Shown piece after piece: positions 8,367 through 15,571 of a DNA stretch of 40,817 nt. The first letter of the stretch is position 1. Each line of letters starts with the position of its first letter. The notes beneath the pieces are model-generated. The model was not told where the DNA came from, did not search any database, and saw nothing but the letters and a program-made list of their open reading frames with translations. The stretch is from Chloroflexus islandicus (GTDB lineage Bacteria > Chloroflexota > Chloroflexia > Chloroflexales > Chloroflexaceae): the NCBI RefSeq assembly GCF_001650695.1, contig NZ_LWQS01000066.1:1-40817 (forward strand). The letters are read 5' to 3'. The position numbers and the translations under genes were made by a program.

Positions 8367-8508
8367 AACGAGTGCTCTCTAGTTCAGAAGCGGCGGCGAA
8401 CGATGTTCATCACCAACACCGCAGCCTGCATACCGTTGGCAGCCAATCAGTATGCGAAACGTATGCGCCATTGCGTCTTCGCGCCAACCCATTGCGAAGG
8501 TAGGGACA

Positions 8509-8534
8509 GCCGGGGGCGTCAGTGCGCCCCCGGC
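8509..8534 (-). terminator. Hairpin after pufC
   Basis: A perfect 10-bp GC-rich stem, GCCGGGGGCG (8509-8518) with CGCCCCCGGC (8525-8534), encloses a 6-nt loop just 8 bp after the pufC stop. No T-run follows on the transcribed strand. It may therefore protect the 3' end of puf mRNA or terminate only partly, letting some transcription into bchG. Confidence 0.75.
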
Positions 8535-8542
8535 CACTACTG

Positions 8543-9787
8543 TCAACGTCCGCGGATCTGTGGCGGCAAAATCACCACGCCAGCATCGTTGTTGGGGATG
8601 TTGGCTTGATTAATCGAGGCCAGCGGAATACTGTTGCCGCGGTGGCAGGTATAACAGCCGGGCACATTGTAGACCTGCCCGTCACCGAGCCGCTGGTACG
8701 AATAGCGGCTCGCGGCATCGCGCCCAGTCGGCACTTCTGGCTTGCCGATCGCGCCGTACTTCGTCCAATTCTCGGCCAGCCACGTAGTCAGCAACAGCAT
8801 GCGCTGCGCCTTCAGCTTATTGTAGGCATACTCCGGATTGAGCACATTGTCGCCAGCCGGATTCAGCTCATAAGCGACAAAATTGCGCGAGTTGTGGCAG
8901 AAGGTGCAACCAACCCCCAGTGACCATGCATTGTAGTTCATCACATTCTGGTTAATGGTCACTTGATCCTGAGTGCGCCCGCCATCATAGGTTAACGCCA
9001 GCGAACCGCGCCCGCTTTCCGGATCGGCCGGATCAAATGGCTTCCAGACCTGATAATTGTAGACGTAATAGAGCACCGCGTCCTTCAGCAGCACCTGATC
9101 ACGGATCGCTTCCGGCTTGAGGGCTGGATCAAGGATGGCTTGGCCATTGGCATCAAGCGGATCAACGGTCACCTTAATCGGTGGAATCGAATTGATAAAC
9201 TGGGCGCCGAACGACTCCATATTGACGGGAGCGTTATTGTGGCAGGTGGCGCACTGAACGTAATTGCCCTTCCAGTTGGGCAAGTTGACGATGAACTGCG
9301 CATTCACGTCACGGACGAGTCGCAGCATGTTGCGGGCGGCAATCTTCTGCGGATACTCATCGCTGGCGAAGTTGTTGATGTTGTGGCAGTACTGGCAGCC
9401 AACACCCAGCGCGCCCGATACATACTGCTGCATGTACGTCCAAACTTGCGCCGAATTCATGCCGACCAGTACCTGCACATTCACGGTGTTGGGGAACTGT
9501 TGGATCCACGCTTGGCCGGCTTGCACGCCTTCGTTCCATGCTTGCAGGCCCAACCAATTCTGCCGGCCATCGGTGGGGGTAACCGGTTGCGATTCGGTGA
9601 TAACCTTGATGCCATCGCTGGGGCTCCAGCGCGCGCCAGCCGTCTGCGCTGCCGCCCGCTGTGCGCGGCCCAATGTCAGATCGTAGACCCACCAGAAGGT
9701 GGCCGTGGTAATGACTGCGACAATAATTCCCACCGCCACCGAGACAACGATCGCCAATTGCCGATCACTTGGTCGTGACGATTGCAT
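8543..9787 (-). CDS. pufC: Membrane-bound tetraheme cytochrome c-554 (reaction-centre electron donor)
   Basis: The product is 414 residues. It has an N-terminal hydrophobic anchor (LAIVVSVAVGIIVAVITTATF, about residues 11-31) and four CXXCH sites: CQYCH 131-135, CATCH 179-183, CTFCH 294-298 and CYTCH 378-382. They fall in two pairs, as in the PufC cytochrome subunits of type II reaction centres. It reduces the photo-oxidised special pair and is itself reduced by auracyanin-type carriers. ATG 9787 was chosen because AGGAGAG lies 4 nt upstream and the anchor follows at once; the frame is open further upstream without support. It follows pufA after a 249-bp gap holding a hairpin and its own promoter. 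Confidence 0.96.
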   Translation of the reverse strand: MQSSRPSDRQLAIVVSVAVGIIVAVITTATFWWVYDLTLGRAQRAAAQTAGARWSPSDGIKVITESQPVTPTDGRQNWLGLQAWNEGVQAGQAWIQQFPNTVNVQVLVGMNSAQVWTYMQQYVSGALGVGCQYCHNINNFASDEYPQKIAARNMLRLVRDVNAQFIVNLPNWKGNYVQCATCHNNAPVNMESFGAQFINSIPPIKVTVDPLDANGQAILDPALKPEAIRDQVLLKDAVLYYVYNYQVWKPFDPADPESGRGSLALTYDGGRTQDQVTINQNVMNYNAWSLGVGCTFCHNSRNFVAYELNPAGDNVLNPEYAYNKLKAQRMLLLTTWLAENWTKYGAIGKPEVPTGRDAASRYSYQRLGDGQVYNVPGCYTCHRGNSIPLASINQANIPNNDAGVVILPPQIRGR

Positions 9788-9892
9788 GGGTCTCTCCTGC
9801 TCCAGATCGGCTGCCCGACGAGGCCGGCGCCGATGCAAACGTGAGATCGCGGCGGAAGGGCTACGCCGCCCGTCACTTCAATCCTGACCTTT

Positions 9893-9921
9893 AGTATACA
9901 CGAATTGGTTTAGAAGGTCAA
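9893..9921 (-). promoter_or_regulatory. Internal promoter of pufC
   Basis: On the minus strand TTGACC (9921-9916) and TATACT (9898-9893) are separated by 17 bp, each with one mismatch to consensus. The predicted start near 9886 gives a leader of about 100 nt before pufC. It lies between the pufA-pufC hairpin and the pufC start, so pufC could be transcribed independently. Confidence 0.75.
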
Positions 9922-9970
9922 TTTTTTATCTATGTGCAAAAAGCGTAGATTCCCTGCCGCTTGCGAACAA

Positions 9971-10001
9971 CAACCGCCAGCAGAGACGCTGCTGGCGGTT
10001 G
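9971..10001 (-). terminator. Intercistronic hairpin between pufA and pufC
   Basis: CAACCGCCAGCAG (9971-9983) and CTGCTGGCGGTTG (9989-10001) form a perfect 13-bp stem with a 5-nt loop, beginning 36 bp after the pufA stop. A short T-rich stretch (TTGTT) follows on the transcribed strand. In purple bacteria a comparable hairpin after pufBA stabilises the antenna message and lowers expression of the genes beyond; the same role here is inference. Confidence 0.85.
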
Positions 10002-10036
10002 CCGTCTCACGCGAGCCGTGGCCGGCCCGCCATCGA

Positions 10037-10207
10037 TCAGATCCCGAACAGCGCGCGCGCTGTGCTCAGCAACAGAGCGCCGCCCGAATCCGACAGCCAG
10101 TTGTACTCGGGGCTGCTCAGTACGATGAAGTGAATGAGCAACGCCACCACGAAACCGAGAATGGTAAAAATGACGATATTCGTCCGCACCGGGCTGCGAG
10201 GCTGCAT
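10037..10207 (-). CDS. pufA: B808-866 light-harvesting complex, alpha polypeptide
   Basis: This 56-residue single-span protein has a basic N-terminus ([10 protein letters not shown]), one transmembrane helix (about 11-31) containing His26, the expected bacteriochlorophyll ligand, and an aromatic periplasmic end (PEYNWL). It pairs with the beta chain to form the membrane antenna ring between the chlorosome and reaction centre. AGGAGGG sits 7 nt before the ATG. From memory the mature Chloroflexus alpha chain is about 44 residues, so the last 12 or so ([12 protein letters not shown]) would be removed after synthesis. It follows pufB after 33 bp. Confidence 0.95.
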   Translation of the reverse strand: MQPRSPVRTNIVIFTILGFVVALLIHFIVLSSPEYNWLSDSGGALLLSTARALFGI

Positions 10208-10240
10208 GAATTGTCCCTCCTCACACTATACGGCCATTGC

Positions 10241-10402
10241 TTAGGGGAGCCACGGCTTCCACAGATAGACCAGCAAGTGCGCGATCACCGCGATGGCGCC
10301 GAAGCCGTAGAACGACTTCACCACGATGTCATGCAGCAGCCAGTCCTGATTGTTGAACAGAGAACGCCATTTCGGTGGAACCAGATCGTCATCGTCGCGC
10401 AT
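10241..10402 (-). CDS. pufB: B808-866 light-harvesting complex, beta polypeptide
   Basis: A 53-residue protein with an acidic, polar N-terminus ([13 protein letters not shown]), one transmembrane helix at about 27-47 and a WKPWLP end. His42 (IAHLLVYLW) is the canonical antenna beta-chain bacteriochlorophyll ligand. His24 (WLLHDIV) fits the ligand of the second pigment that gives the 808-nm band; that is by analogy with LH2/LH1 beta chains. GGAGGT lies 6 nt before the ATG. It is the first gene of the puf operon, behind a perfect consensus promoter, with a leader of roughly 130 nt. Confidence 0.96.
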   Translation of the reverse strand: MRDDDDLVPPKWRSLFNNQDWLLHDIVVKSFYGFGAIAVIAHLLVYLWKPWLP

Positions 10403-10536
10403 GGGCGAACCTCCACTCTTCTGCTACCAACACGACTTCCTTTGACACCCGGCTAGTCTTCCACAAAGCTTCCGCTCTCCTCTGCGCCCTTCAGCGGCGT
10501 TTGGTGAAGACCATGCATCAGTGGTGTGTTGCCTAA

Positions 10537-10565
10537 ATTATATAGAAGTCAACGAAAAATGTCAA
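10537..10565 (-). promoter_or_regulatory. Consensus promoter of the pufBAC operon
   Basis: On the minus strand TTGACA (10565-10560) and TATAAT (10542-10537) are separated by exactly 17 bp, matching the housekeeping consensus at all twelve positions. A second TTGAC occurs 13 bp downstream inside the spacer. The predicted start is near 10530, about 130 nt before pufB. The 10403-10706 gap otherwise holds only this leader and the start region of the divergent exporter gene. Confidence 0.85.
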
Positions 10566-10667
10566 TCCGTTGCTTTTAAGAAAAAAGACAATTGTAGGTT
10601 GCGATTTGCGTGGCGTAGCGCAACTCGCTTCCACCTTGCGACTGACGACACCCGGTTGGCAATCTTT

Positions 10668-10673
10668 TATACT
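10668..10673 (+). promoter_or_regulatory. Possible -10 box of the ABC exporter operon
   Basis: TATACT at 10668-10673 lies 33 bp before the exporter ATG. No convincing -35 is present at 16-18 bp, so this is a weak candidate. It points away from the puf promoter about 100 bp off. Confidence 0.3.
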
Positions 10674-10706
10674 GAAAAGACGATATTTGCTTTGTCAGGA
10701 GTTGCT

Positions 10707-12455
10707 ATGCCTCACCTGCGCCTGCTGGTTCCTTATCTGCGCCGTTACCGCCGCCGGCTACTGCTCGGCGTGCTGGTCGCCGCGCTTGGCGCAGCGGTCA
10801 GCGCCCTTGCCCCGCTCGTCTTGCGCATGGCGGTGGATAGCGTTGCCAACGGCCATATCTCCCCGCCGCAGTTGCTCTGGTTTGGCGGCGCCTTGATTGG
10901 CTTGGCTGTTATCGACGGCGTGATGAAATTTGCCCAACGGATGTTGATTGCCGTCACTTCGTACTATATCGAGAACGATTTGCGCGCCGATCTGTTTGAC
11001 CGCTTGCTCAGTCTTGATCAGGCGTTTTACCATCAGCACTACACCGGCGATTTGATGGCCCGCATGACCAACGATCTCAGCGCGGTGCGCCAGTTTCTCG
11101 GCCCCGGTCTCAATGGCGCGGCGACCGCCTTGCTGACCTTTCTGGCCGCGGCAGTGCTGATGCTGCTCGTCCAACCGTTGCTGGCGCTGATTGTGATCTT
11201 GTTGTTGCCGCTCGCAACGGTTCTCTTCGTCGTGATTGGCAGCCGGATGCGCCAGATTTTTCACCGCGTGCAAGATCAGTTTGGGGTGCTGTCAACCCGT
11301 GCCCAAGAAAATTTTGCCGGTATTCGCACGATTAAAGCCTTTGCTCAAGAAGAGGCCGAAGTGGCTGTCTTTACCGCCGATAACGAACGCTACCGTGATC
11401 TGAATCTGCGCTATGTGCTGCTCTCTGGCCTGTTGTGGCCGGCTATGACCCTCTGTCTCGGTCTGATTGCCGCGCTGATCTTGCTGGTGGGTGGGCGGAT
11501 GGTGGCTGCCGGGACGCTGACGGTCGGTGAGTTGGTGCAGTTTAATGCCTACTTGGCGCTGCTAGCCTTCCCGATGATCATGCTGGGGTGGATGGTCAAT
11601 CTGTCGCAGCAGGCAATCGCTTCGCTCGAACGGCTTGGTGAGGTGTTGCGCCGCCAGCCGGCGATTGCGTCGCCTCCCGTGCCGCGCCAGCCCGCTGGCC
11701 ACGGCGCGATCGAGTTTCGCAATGTAGGCATCCGCGCTGATCATTCCGCCGATCACTGGTTGCTGCGCGATCTGTCGTTTACTTTGCCTGCCGGCAAAAC
11801 ACTGGCGATTGTCGGCGCTACCGGCGCCGGTAAGACGACGCTGGTGCATCTGCTGGGCCGGGTGCGTGACCCTGATGTGGGGCAGGTGGTGGTTGACGGG
11901 GTTGATGTGCGGGAGTTGGATCTGGCCGCGTTGCGCCGCATGATTGGCTATGTGCCGCAAGAGAGTTTTCTGTTTAGCATCCCGCTGCGCGATAATGTTA
12001 GCTTCGGCGTCGAGACGATCGATCCTGCCCGGCTGGAACACGTGATTGCCGTGTCGCGCCTTGTGAACGATCTTGACCAGTTTCCCGGCGGGTTGGCGAC
12101 GATGGTGGGCGAGCGCGGCGTGACCCTGTCGGGCGGCCAGAAGCAGCGGGTGGCGATTGCCCGCGCGCTGATGCGCGATCCGCGCATTCTCATTCTCGAC
12201 GATGCGCTGAGCAGTGTTGACACCCATACCGCGGCCCAGATTCTGGCCGGGTTGCGCGCCGAAATGGCCGGACGCACCACAATTATCATTGCCCAACGGA
12301 TCGCCACCGTGCGCGACACTGATCAGATAATCGTGCTCGATGAGGGCCGGATCGTCGAACAAGGGTCGCATCAGGCGCTGTTGGCGCTGAATGGTCGCTA
12401 CGCCGCGATGTATCGCCGTGAGTTGCTCGCCGCCGAACTCGAACGCGAGGAGTAG
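10707..12455 (+). CDS. ABC exporter half-transporter, subunit with degenerate catalytic site
   Basis: The 582-residue protein has six N-terminal transmembrane helices (about residues 15-300) and a C-terminal ATPase domain. Walker A is GATGAGKTT at 370-378, the signature is LSGGQ at 474-478, and Walker B ends ILDDALSSVD. The catalytic Glu is replaced by Asp499, the hallmark of the degenerate partner in heterodimeric exporters such as BmrC/LmrC and TM287. ATG 10707 is preceded by AGGAG at 10697-10701; an open frame upstream overlaps the puf promoter and is not family-like. The second half-transporter starts 62 bp later. It exports an unknown substrate, perhaps drugs, lipids or peptides. Confidence 0.88.
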   Translation: MPHLRLLVPYLRRYRRRLLLGVLVAALGAAVSALAPLVLRMAVDSVANGHISPPQLLWFGGALIGLAVIDGVMKFAQRMLIAVTSYYIENDLRADLFDRLLSLDQAFYHQHYTGDLMARMTNDLSAVRQFLGPGLNGAATALLTFLAAAVLMLLVQPLLALIVILLLPLATVLFVVIGSRMRQIFHRVQDQFGVLSTRAQENFAGIRTIKAFAQEEAEVAVFTADNERYRDLNLRYVLLSGLLWPAMTLCLGLIAALILLVGGRMVAAGTLTVGELVQFNAYLALLAFPMIMLGWMVNLSQQAIASLERLGEVLRRQPAIASPPVPRQPAGHGAIEFRNVGIRADHSADHWLLRDLSFTLPAGKTLAIVGATGAGKTTLVHLLGRVRDPDVGQVVVDGVDVRELDLAALRRMIGYVPQESFLFSIPLRDNVSFGVETIDPARLEHVIAVSRLVNDLDQFPGGLATMVGERGVTLSGGQKQRVAIARALMRDPRILILDDALSSVDTHTAAQILAGLRAEMAGRTTIIIAQRIATVRDTDQIIVLDEGRIVEQGSHQALLALNGRYAAMYRRELLAAELEREE

Positions 12456-12463
12456 GGATACAG

Positions 12464-12490
12464 TAGGGATACAGCGCCGCTGTATCCCTA
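12464..12490. repeat. Palindromic intergenic element between the two exporter genes
   Basis: TAGGGATACAGCG (12464-12476) and CGCTGTATCCCTA (12478-12490) form an almost perfect palindrome between the two exporter genes. A partial direct copy (TAGGGATACAG) immediately precedes it at 12453. It belongs to the same family as copies at 21275, 21330 and 22160. Confidence 0.75.
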
Positions 12491-12517
12491 CGAATACGAA
12501 ATATATCGGAGTTGCTG

Positions 12518-14302
12518 ATGTCACACGGGTTTGATGACGATACCATTCTTGGCAAAGCCTACGATGGCCGGCTGGTGCGCCGGTTGGCTGGCTACGTGAT
12601 CCCGTACTGGGGCCGGTTGAGCGTTGCCATCGTGTTGTTGATCGGTGCCATTTTGACCGATCTGCTGCCGCCGTTGCTCATCCAGCAGGCGATCGACGGC
12701 CCGATCAGCACCGGTGCGGTTGATGGCGTCTGGCCCTATTTCGTCGCGTTTCTCGGCGCGCTGGTGGCTAACTTCGCTTTTCGGTACAGCCATTCCTATT
12801 TCATCAACAGCGTTGGCCAGCAGGTGATGAAAGACTTGCGAGTGGCGATCTTTCGCCACATTCAGCACATGAGCCTGTCGTTCTTTAACCGCAACCCGGT
12901 GGGTCGCTTGATTACCCGCATCACCAACGATGTCGATGCGCTCAACGAGTTTCTCACCCAAGGCGTGGTGATGATCGTGGCCGATCTGCTCACCCTGATC
13001 GGGATTATCGTGGTGATGTTTGCGCTCAACTGGCGGTTGGCCTTGATCAGCATCGCCACCTTGCCGGTGCTAGCGGTGATCGTTACAATCTACCAGCGGT
13101 TCATGCGCTCGGCGTACCGGCTGGTGCGGCAGCGGCTGGCCCGCATCAACGCCTTCCTGAGCGAGCAGATCAGCGGCATTTTGGTGACGCAGCTCTTTAA
13201 CGGCGAAGGCCGCAGCCGCGCCGCCTTTGCCCGCCTGAGCGACGATTATATGCAGGCCAACATTCGCTCGGTCTTGATCTTTGCCATCTTTATCCCGTCG
13301 GTCAACCTCTTGGCGGCAATCGGTACCGCAGCGTTGCTGTGGGGCGGCGGCAACGGGGTGCTGGCCGGTTGGGCTTCGCTTGGGATGCTGGCGGCCTTTA
13401 TCCAGTACCTTGAGCGCGCGTTTCAGCCGATTCGCAACCTCGCCGAGCGGTATACCGTGCTGCAATCGGCGATGGCTTCCGCCGAGCGAATCTTTGCCGT
13501 GCTCGACACCCAAGCCGAGGTGCGTGATCCAGCCCATCCCCGCGCACTGCCTACGCCGGTGCGCGGCGAAATCGAGCTGCGCAATGTGGTGTTCGGCTAC
13601 GATCCGGCGGAACCGGTGCTGCGCGGGATTTCCTTACATATTCCTGCCGGCCAATCGGTCGCCATCGTCGGTGCGACCGGCGCCGGCAAGAGTTCGTTGG
13701 TCGGCCTGTTGGCGCGTTTCTACGATGTGCAATCAGGGAGCATTACGCTCGACGGCATCGACATCCGCGAGCTCGCGCAAGCCGAGTTGCGCCGCCATAT
13801 TGCCGCTGTGCCGCAAGACCCCATCTGTTTCAGCGGGACGATTGCCAGCAATATTCGCCTGCACAACAGCGCGATTAGCGACGAGCAGGTGCGTGCTGCT
13901 GCCGAACTGGTCGGCGCACACCGTTTCATCGAGCGGCTGCCCGGCGGGTACGAGCACGAAGTGCGCGAACGCGGCGCGAATCTCTCGATCGGCCAGCGCC
14001 AATTGCTGGCCTTTGCGCGAGCAATTGCTTTTAACCCTGAGGTGTTGCTGATTCTCGATGAAGCGACGAGCAGTGTCGATACCGAAACCGAGGCGTTGAT
14101 CCAAGAGGCCTTGGCCCGCTTGATGCGCAACCGCACCAGCATCATCATTGCCCATCGCCTCAGCACCATCCGCCACGTCGATCGGATCATCGTGCTGCAC
14201 AAAGGCCGGGTGGTCGAAGACGGCACTCACGACGAGCTATTGGCCCGGCGCGGCTACTACTACCGGCTCTACCAACTGCAATTTGCCGACGTCGGGGCAT
14301 AA
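12518..14302 (+). CDS. ABC exporter half-transporter, subunit with canonical catalytic Glu
   Basis: The 594-residue protein has the same layout as its upstream partner: transmembrane domain about 25-310, then ATPase. Walker A is GATGAGKSS (from residue 385), Walker B is LLILDE with Glu515, but the signature is LSIGQ (489-493) instead of LSGGQ. In a heterodimer this altered signature would face the partner's Asp499, making one degenerate and one active ATP site, as in BmrCD, LmrCD and TM287/288. ATG 12518 follows CGGAG; a TTG six bases upstream is less likely. The next gene lies on the other strand. Confidence 0.88.
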   Translation: MSHGFDDDTILGKAYDGRLVRRLAGYVIPYWGRLSVAIVLLIGAILTDLLPPLLIQQAIDGPISTGAVDGVWPYFVAFLGALVANFAFRYSHSYFINSVGQQVMKDLRVAIFRHIQHMSLSFFNRNPVGRLITRITNDVDALNEFLTQGVVMIVADLLTLIGIIVVMFALNWRLALISIATLPVLAVIVTIYQRFMRSAYRLVRQRLARINAFLSEQISGILVTQLFNGEGRSRAAFARLSDDYMQANIRSVLIFAIFIPSVNLLAAIGTAALLWGGGNGVLAGWASLGMLAAFIQYLERAFQPIRNLAERYTVLQSAMASAERIFAVLDTQAEVRDPAHPRALPTPVRGEIELRNVVFGYDPAEPVLRGISLHIPAGQSVAIVGATGAGKSSLVGLLARFYDVQSGSITLDGIDIRELAQAELRRHIAAVPQDPICFSGTIASNIRLHNSAISDEQVRAAAELVGAHRFIERLPGGYEHEVRERGANLSIGQRQLLAFARAIAFNPEVLLILDEATSSVDTETEALIQEALARLMRNRTSIIIAHRLSTIRHVDRIIVLHKGRVVEDGTHDELLARRGYYYRLYQLQFADVGA

Positions 14303-14304
14303 CA

Positions 14305-14416
14305 CTGCTATGCCTCGACCGACCGGCGCGGGATGGCGACCCGGTATGGCCATCTCCGTCCGTATGAAGTTTGGGTACGGCTGCTATGCCCCGACCGACC
14401 GGCGCGGGATGGCGAC
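14305..14416. repeat. 36-bp direct repeat duplicating the 3' end of the REC-kinase gene
   Basis: Bases 14305-14340 and 14381-14416 match in all but one position. The second copy encodes the last codons and stop of the minus-strand kinase (VAIPRRSVGA-stop). The first copy encodes nearly the same ending (VAIPRRSVEA-stop) just past the gene. It looks like the scar of a tandem duplication or a shifted gene end. Confidence 0.85.
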
Positions 14417-15571
14417 GGTAAACGCGCTGCCCTCGCCCGGCGCGCTGCGCAACGCGATTTGGCCGCCGTGCGCCTCGACGATATGGCGCACGATCGCTAA
14501 CCCAAGCCCGCTGCCGGGATGGCCGCGGGCCAGCGAATGGTCAACCTGATAGAAGGGGAGAAAGATCTTTTCGTGTTCGGCGGGCGCGATCCCGATACCG
14601 GTATCCTCCACCCGGATAATTAAGCGAGTTGGCTCATCGCGCACAATGAAGCGCACCTTCCCGCCCGGCTTGGTGTACTGGAAGGCATTATCGAGCAAGT
14701 TGCGCACTAAATGCTCAAATGCTGATCGATCAACCTCAATCGGTTGGATGTCCGGCAGCACTACATCGAACTGCAACTGCGCTTGCGCGGCACGCTCGCG
14801 GAACATTGCAATCAGTGGCCGCAACACGTCAAGCGGCTGCAAGGCCACAAAGTTGAGCGAGCGGCTGCGGATCTCTTGAAAGTAGAGCAAATTGTTGAGC
14901 TGGCGCGCCAAAATCTCGCCGCTGCGCCGCATCACGCGCACTGCTTCTTCTTGTTGCGGATTGAGCGGGCCGAGCATGCCGCGATCAAAGAGTTCGAGAT
15001 AGCCAAGCAGCGAGGTGAGCGGGGTGCGCAATTCGTGCGAGAGGGTGGCGAGGAACTGATCTTTGAGCCGGTCGAGGTCTTGCAGTTGGGCATTGGCGAG
15101 CGTCAATTCCCGTACCCGCGCTTCTAGCCGCTCAACTAGTTTTTGGTTATACGACCGCAGCAGCTCGGTCTCCATCGTTTCCGGCAACCGCTCACGCCTG
15201 CCATCGATAAATTCGGCGATTTGGGCCGGCAGCGCGCGGGCGTCGATCGGTTTGCTCAAATACCCGTCACACCCTGCCACCAAGGCCCGCTCACGCGAAC
15301 CCGGCGATGCGTCGGCGGTTAAGGCAATAATTGGCACGCCGTGCATATGCGGCAGCGAGCGTAGGCGCGTCGTCGTTTCGTAGCCATCGAGGCCGGGAAT
15401 ACCAAGATCGACCAACACGAGCGCCGGATGGCTCGTGCGGGCCAGCGCCAACCCGTTTGGCCCGTCTTCGGCAATCACCACCTGATAGCCGCGGGCGCTG
15501 AGCACGCGCTGCACTAGCCGCTGGTTATCCGGGTTGTCTTCGATGTACAGAATCTGTGCTGGCTGGCTCAT
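14384..15571 (-). CDS. Response regulator receiver-histidine kinase hybrid
   Basis: The 395-residue soluble protein starts with a receiver domain (about 1-125; acidic pair Glu11-Asp12, phospho-acceptor Asp55, Lys107). A coiled-coil linker follows (about 135-175). Next is a HisKA dimerization helix with His179 in LSHELRTPLTSLLGY, then an ATPase domain with NLLDNAFQY, VEDTGIGIAP and GSGLGLAIV. It would accept phosphate at Asp55 and use it to control its own kinase. Its start overlaps the stop of the upstream sensor kinase (ATGA), so the two are produced together and the sensor is the likely phosphodonor. No DNA-binding output is encoded nearby. Confidence 0.9.
   Translation of the reverse strand: MSQPAQILYIEDNPDNQRLVQRVLSARGYQVVIAEDGPNGLALARTSHPALVLVDLGIPGLDGYETTTRLRSLPHMHGVPIIALTADASPGSRERALVAGCDGYLSKPIDARALPAQIAEFIDGRRERLPETMETELLRSYNQKLVERLEARVRELTLANAQLQDLDRLKDQFLATLSHELRTPLTSLLGYLELFDRGMLGPLNPQQEEAVRVMRRSGEILARQLNNLLYFQEIRSRSLNFVALQPLDVLRPLIAMFRERAAQAQLQFDVVLPDIQPIEVDRSAFEHLVRNLLDNAFQYTKPGGKVRFIVRDEPTRLIIRVEDTGIGIAPAEHEKIFLPFYQVDHSLARGHPGSGLGLAIVRHIVEAHGGQIALRSAPGEGSAFTVAIPRRSVGA

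Noticed and set aside
9932..10456. Plus-strand open frame of 174 residues across the puf genes
   Set aside because: It is antisense to pufA and pufB, whose products match known antenna polypeptides and have strong ribosome sites.
10521..10706. N-terminal extension of the first ABC exporter subunit
   Set aside because: It would run across the puf promoter, is not family-like, and the ATG at 10707 has AGGAG correctly placed.
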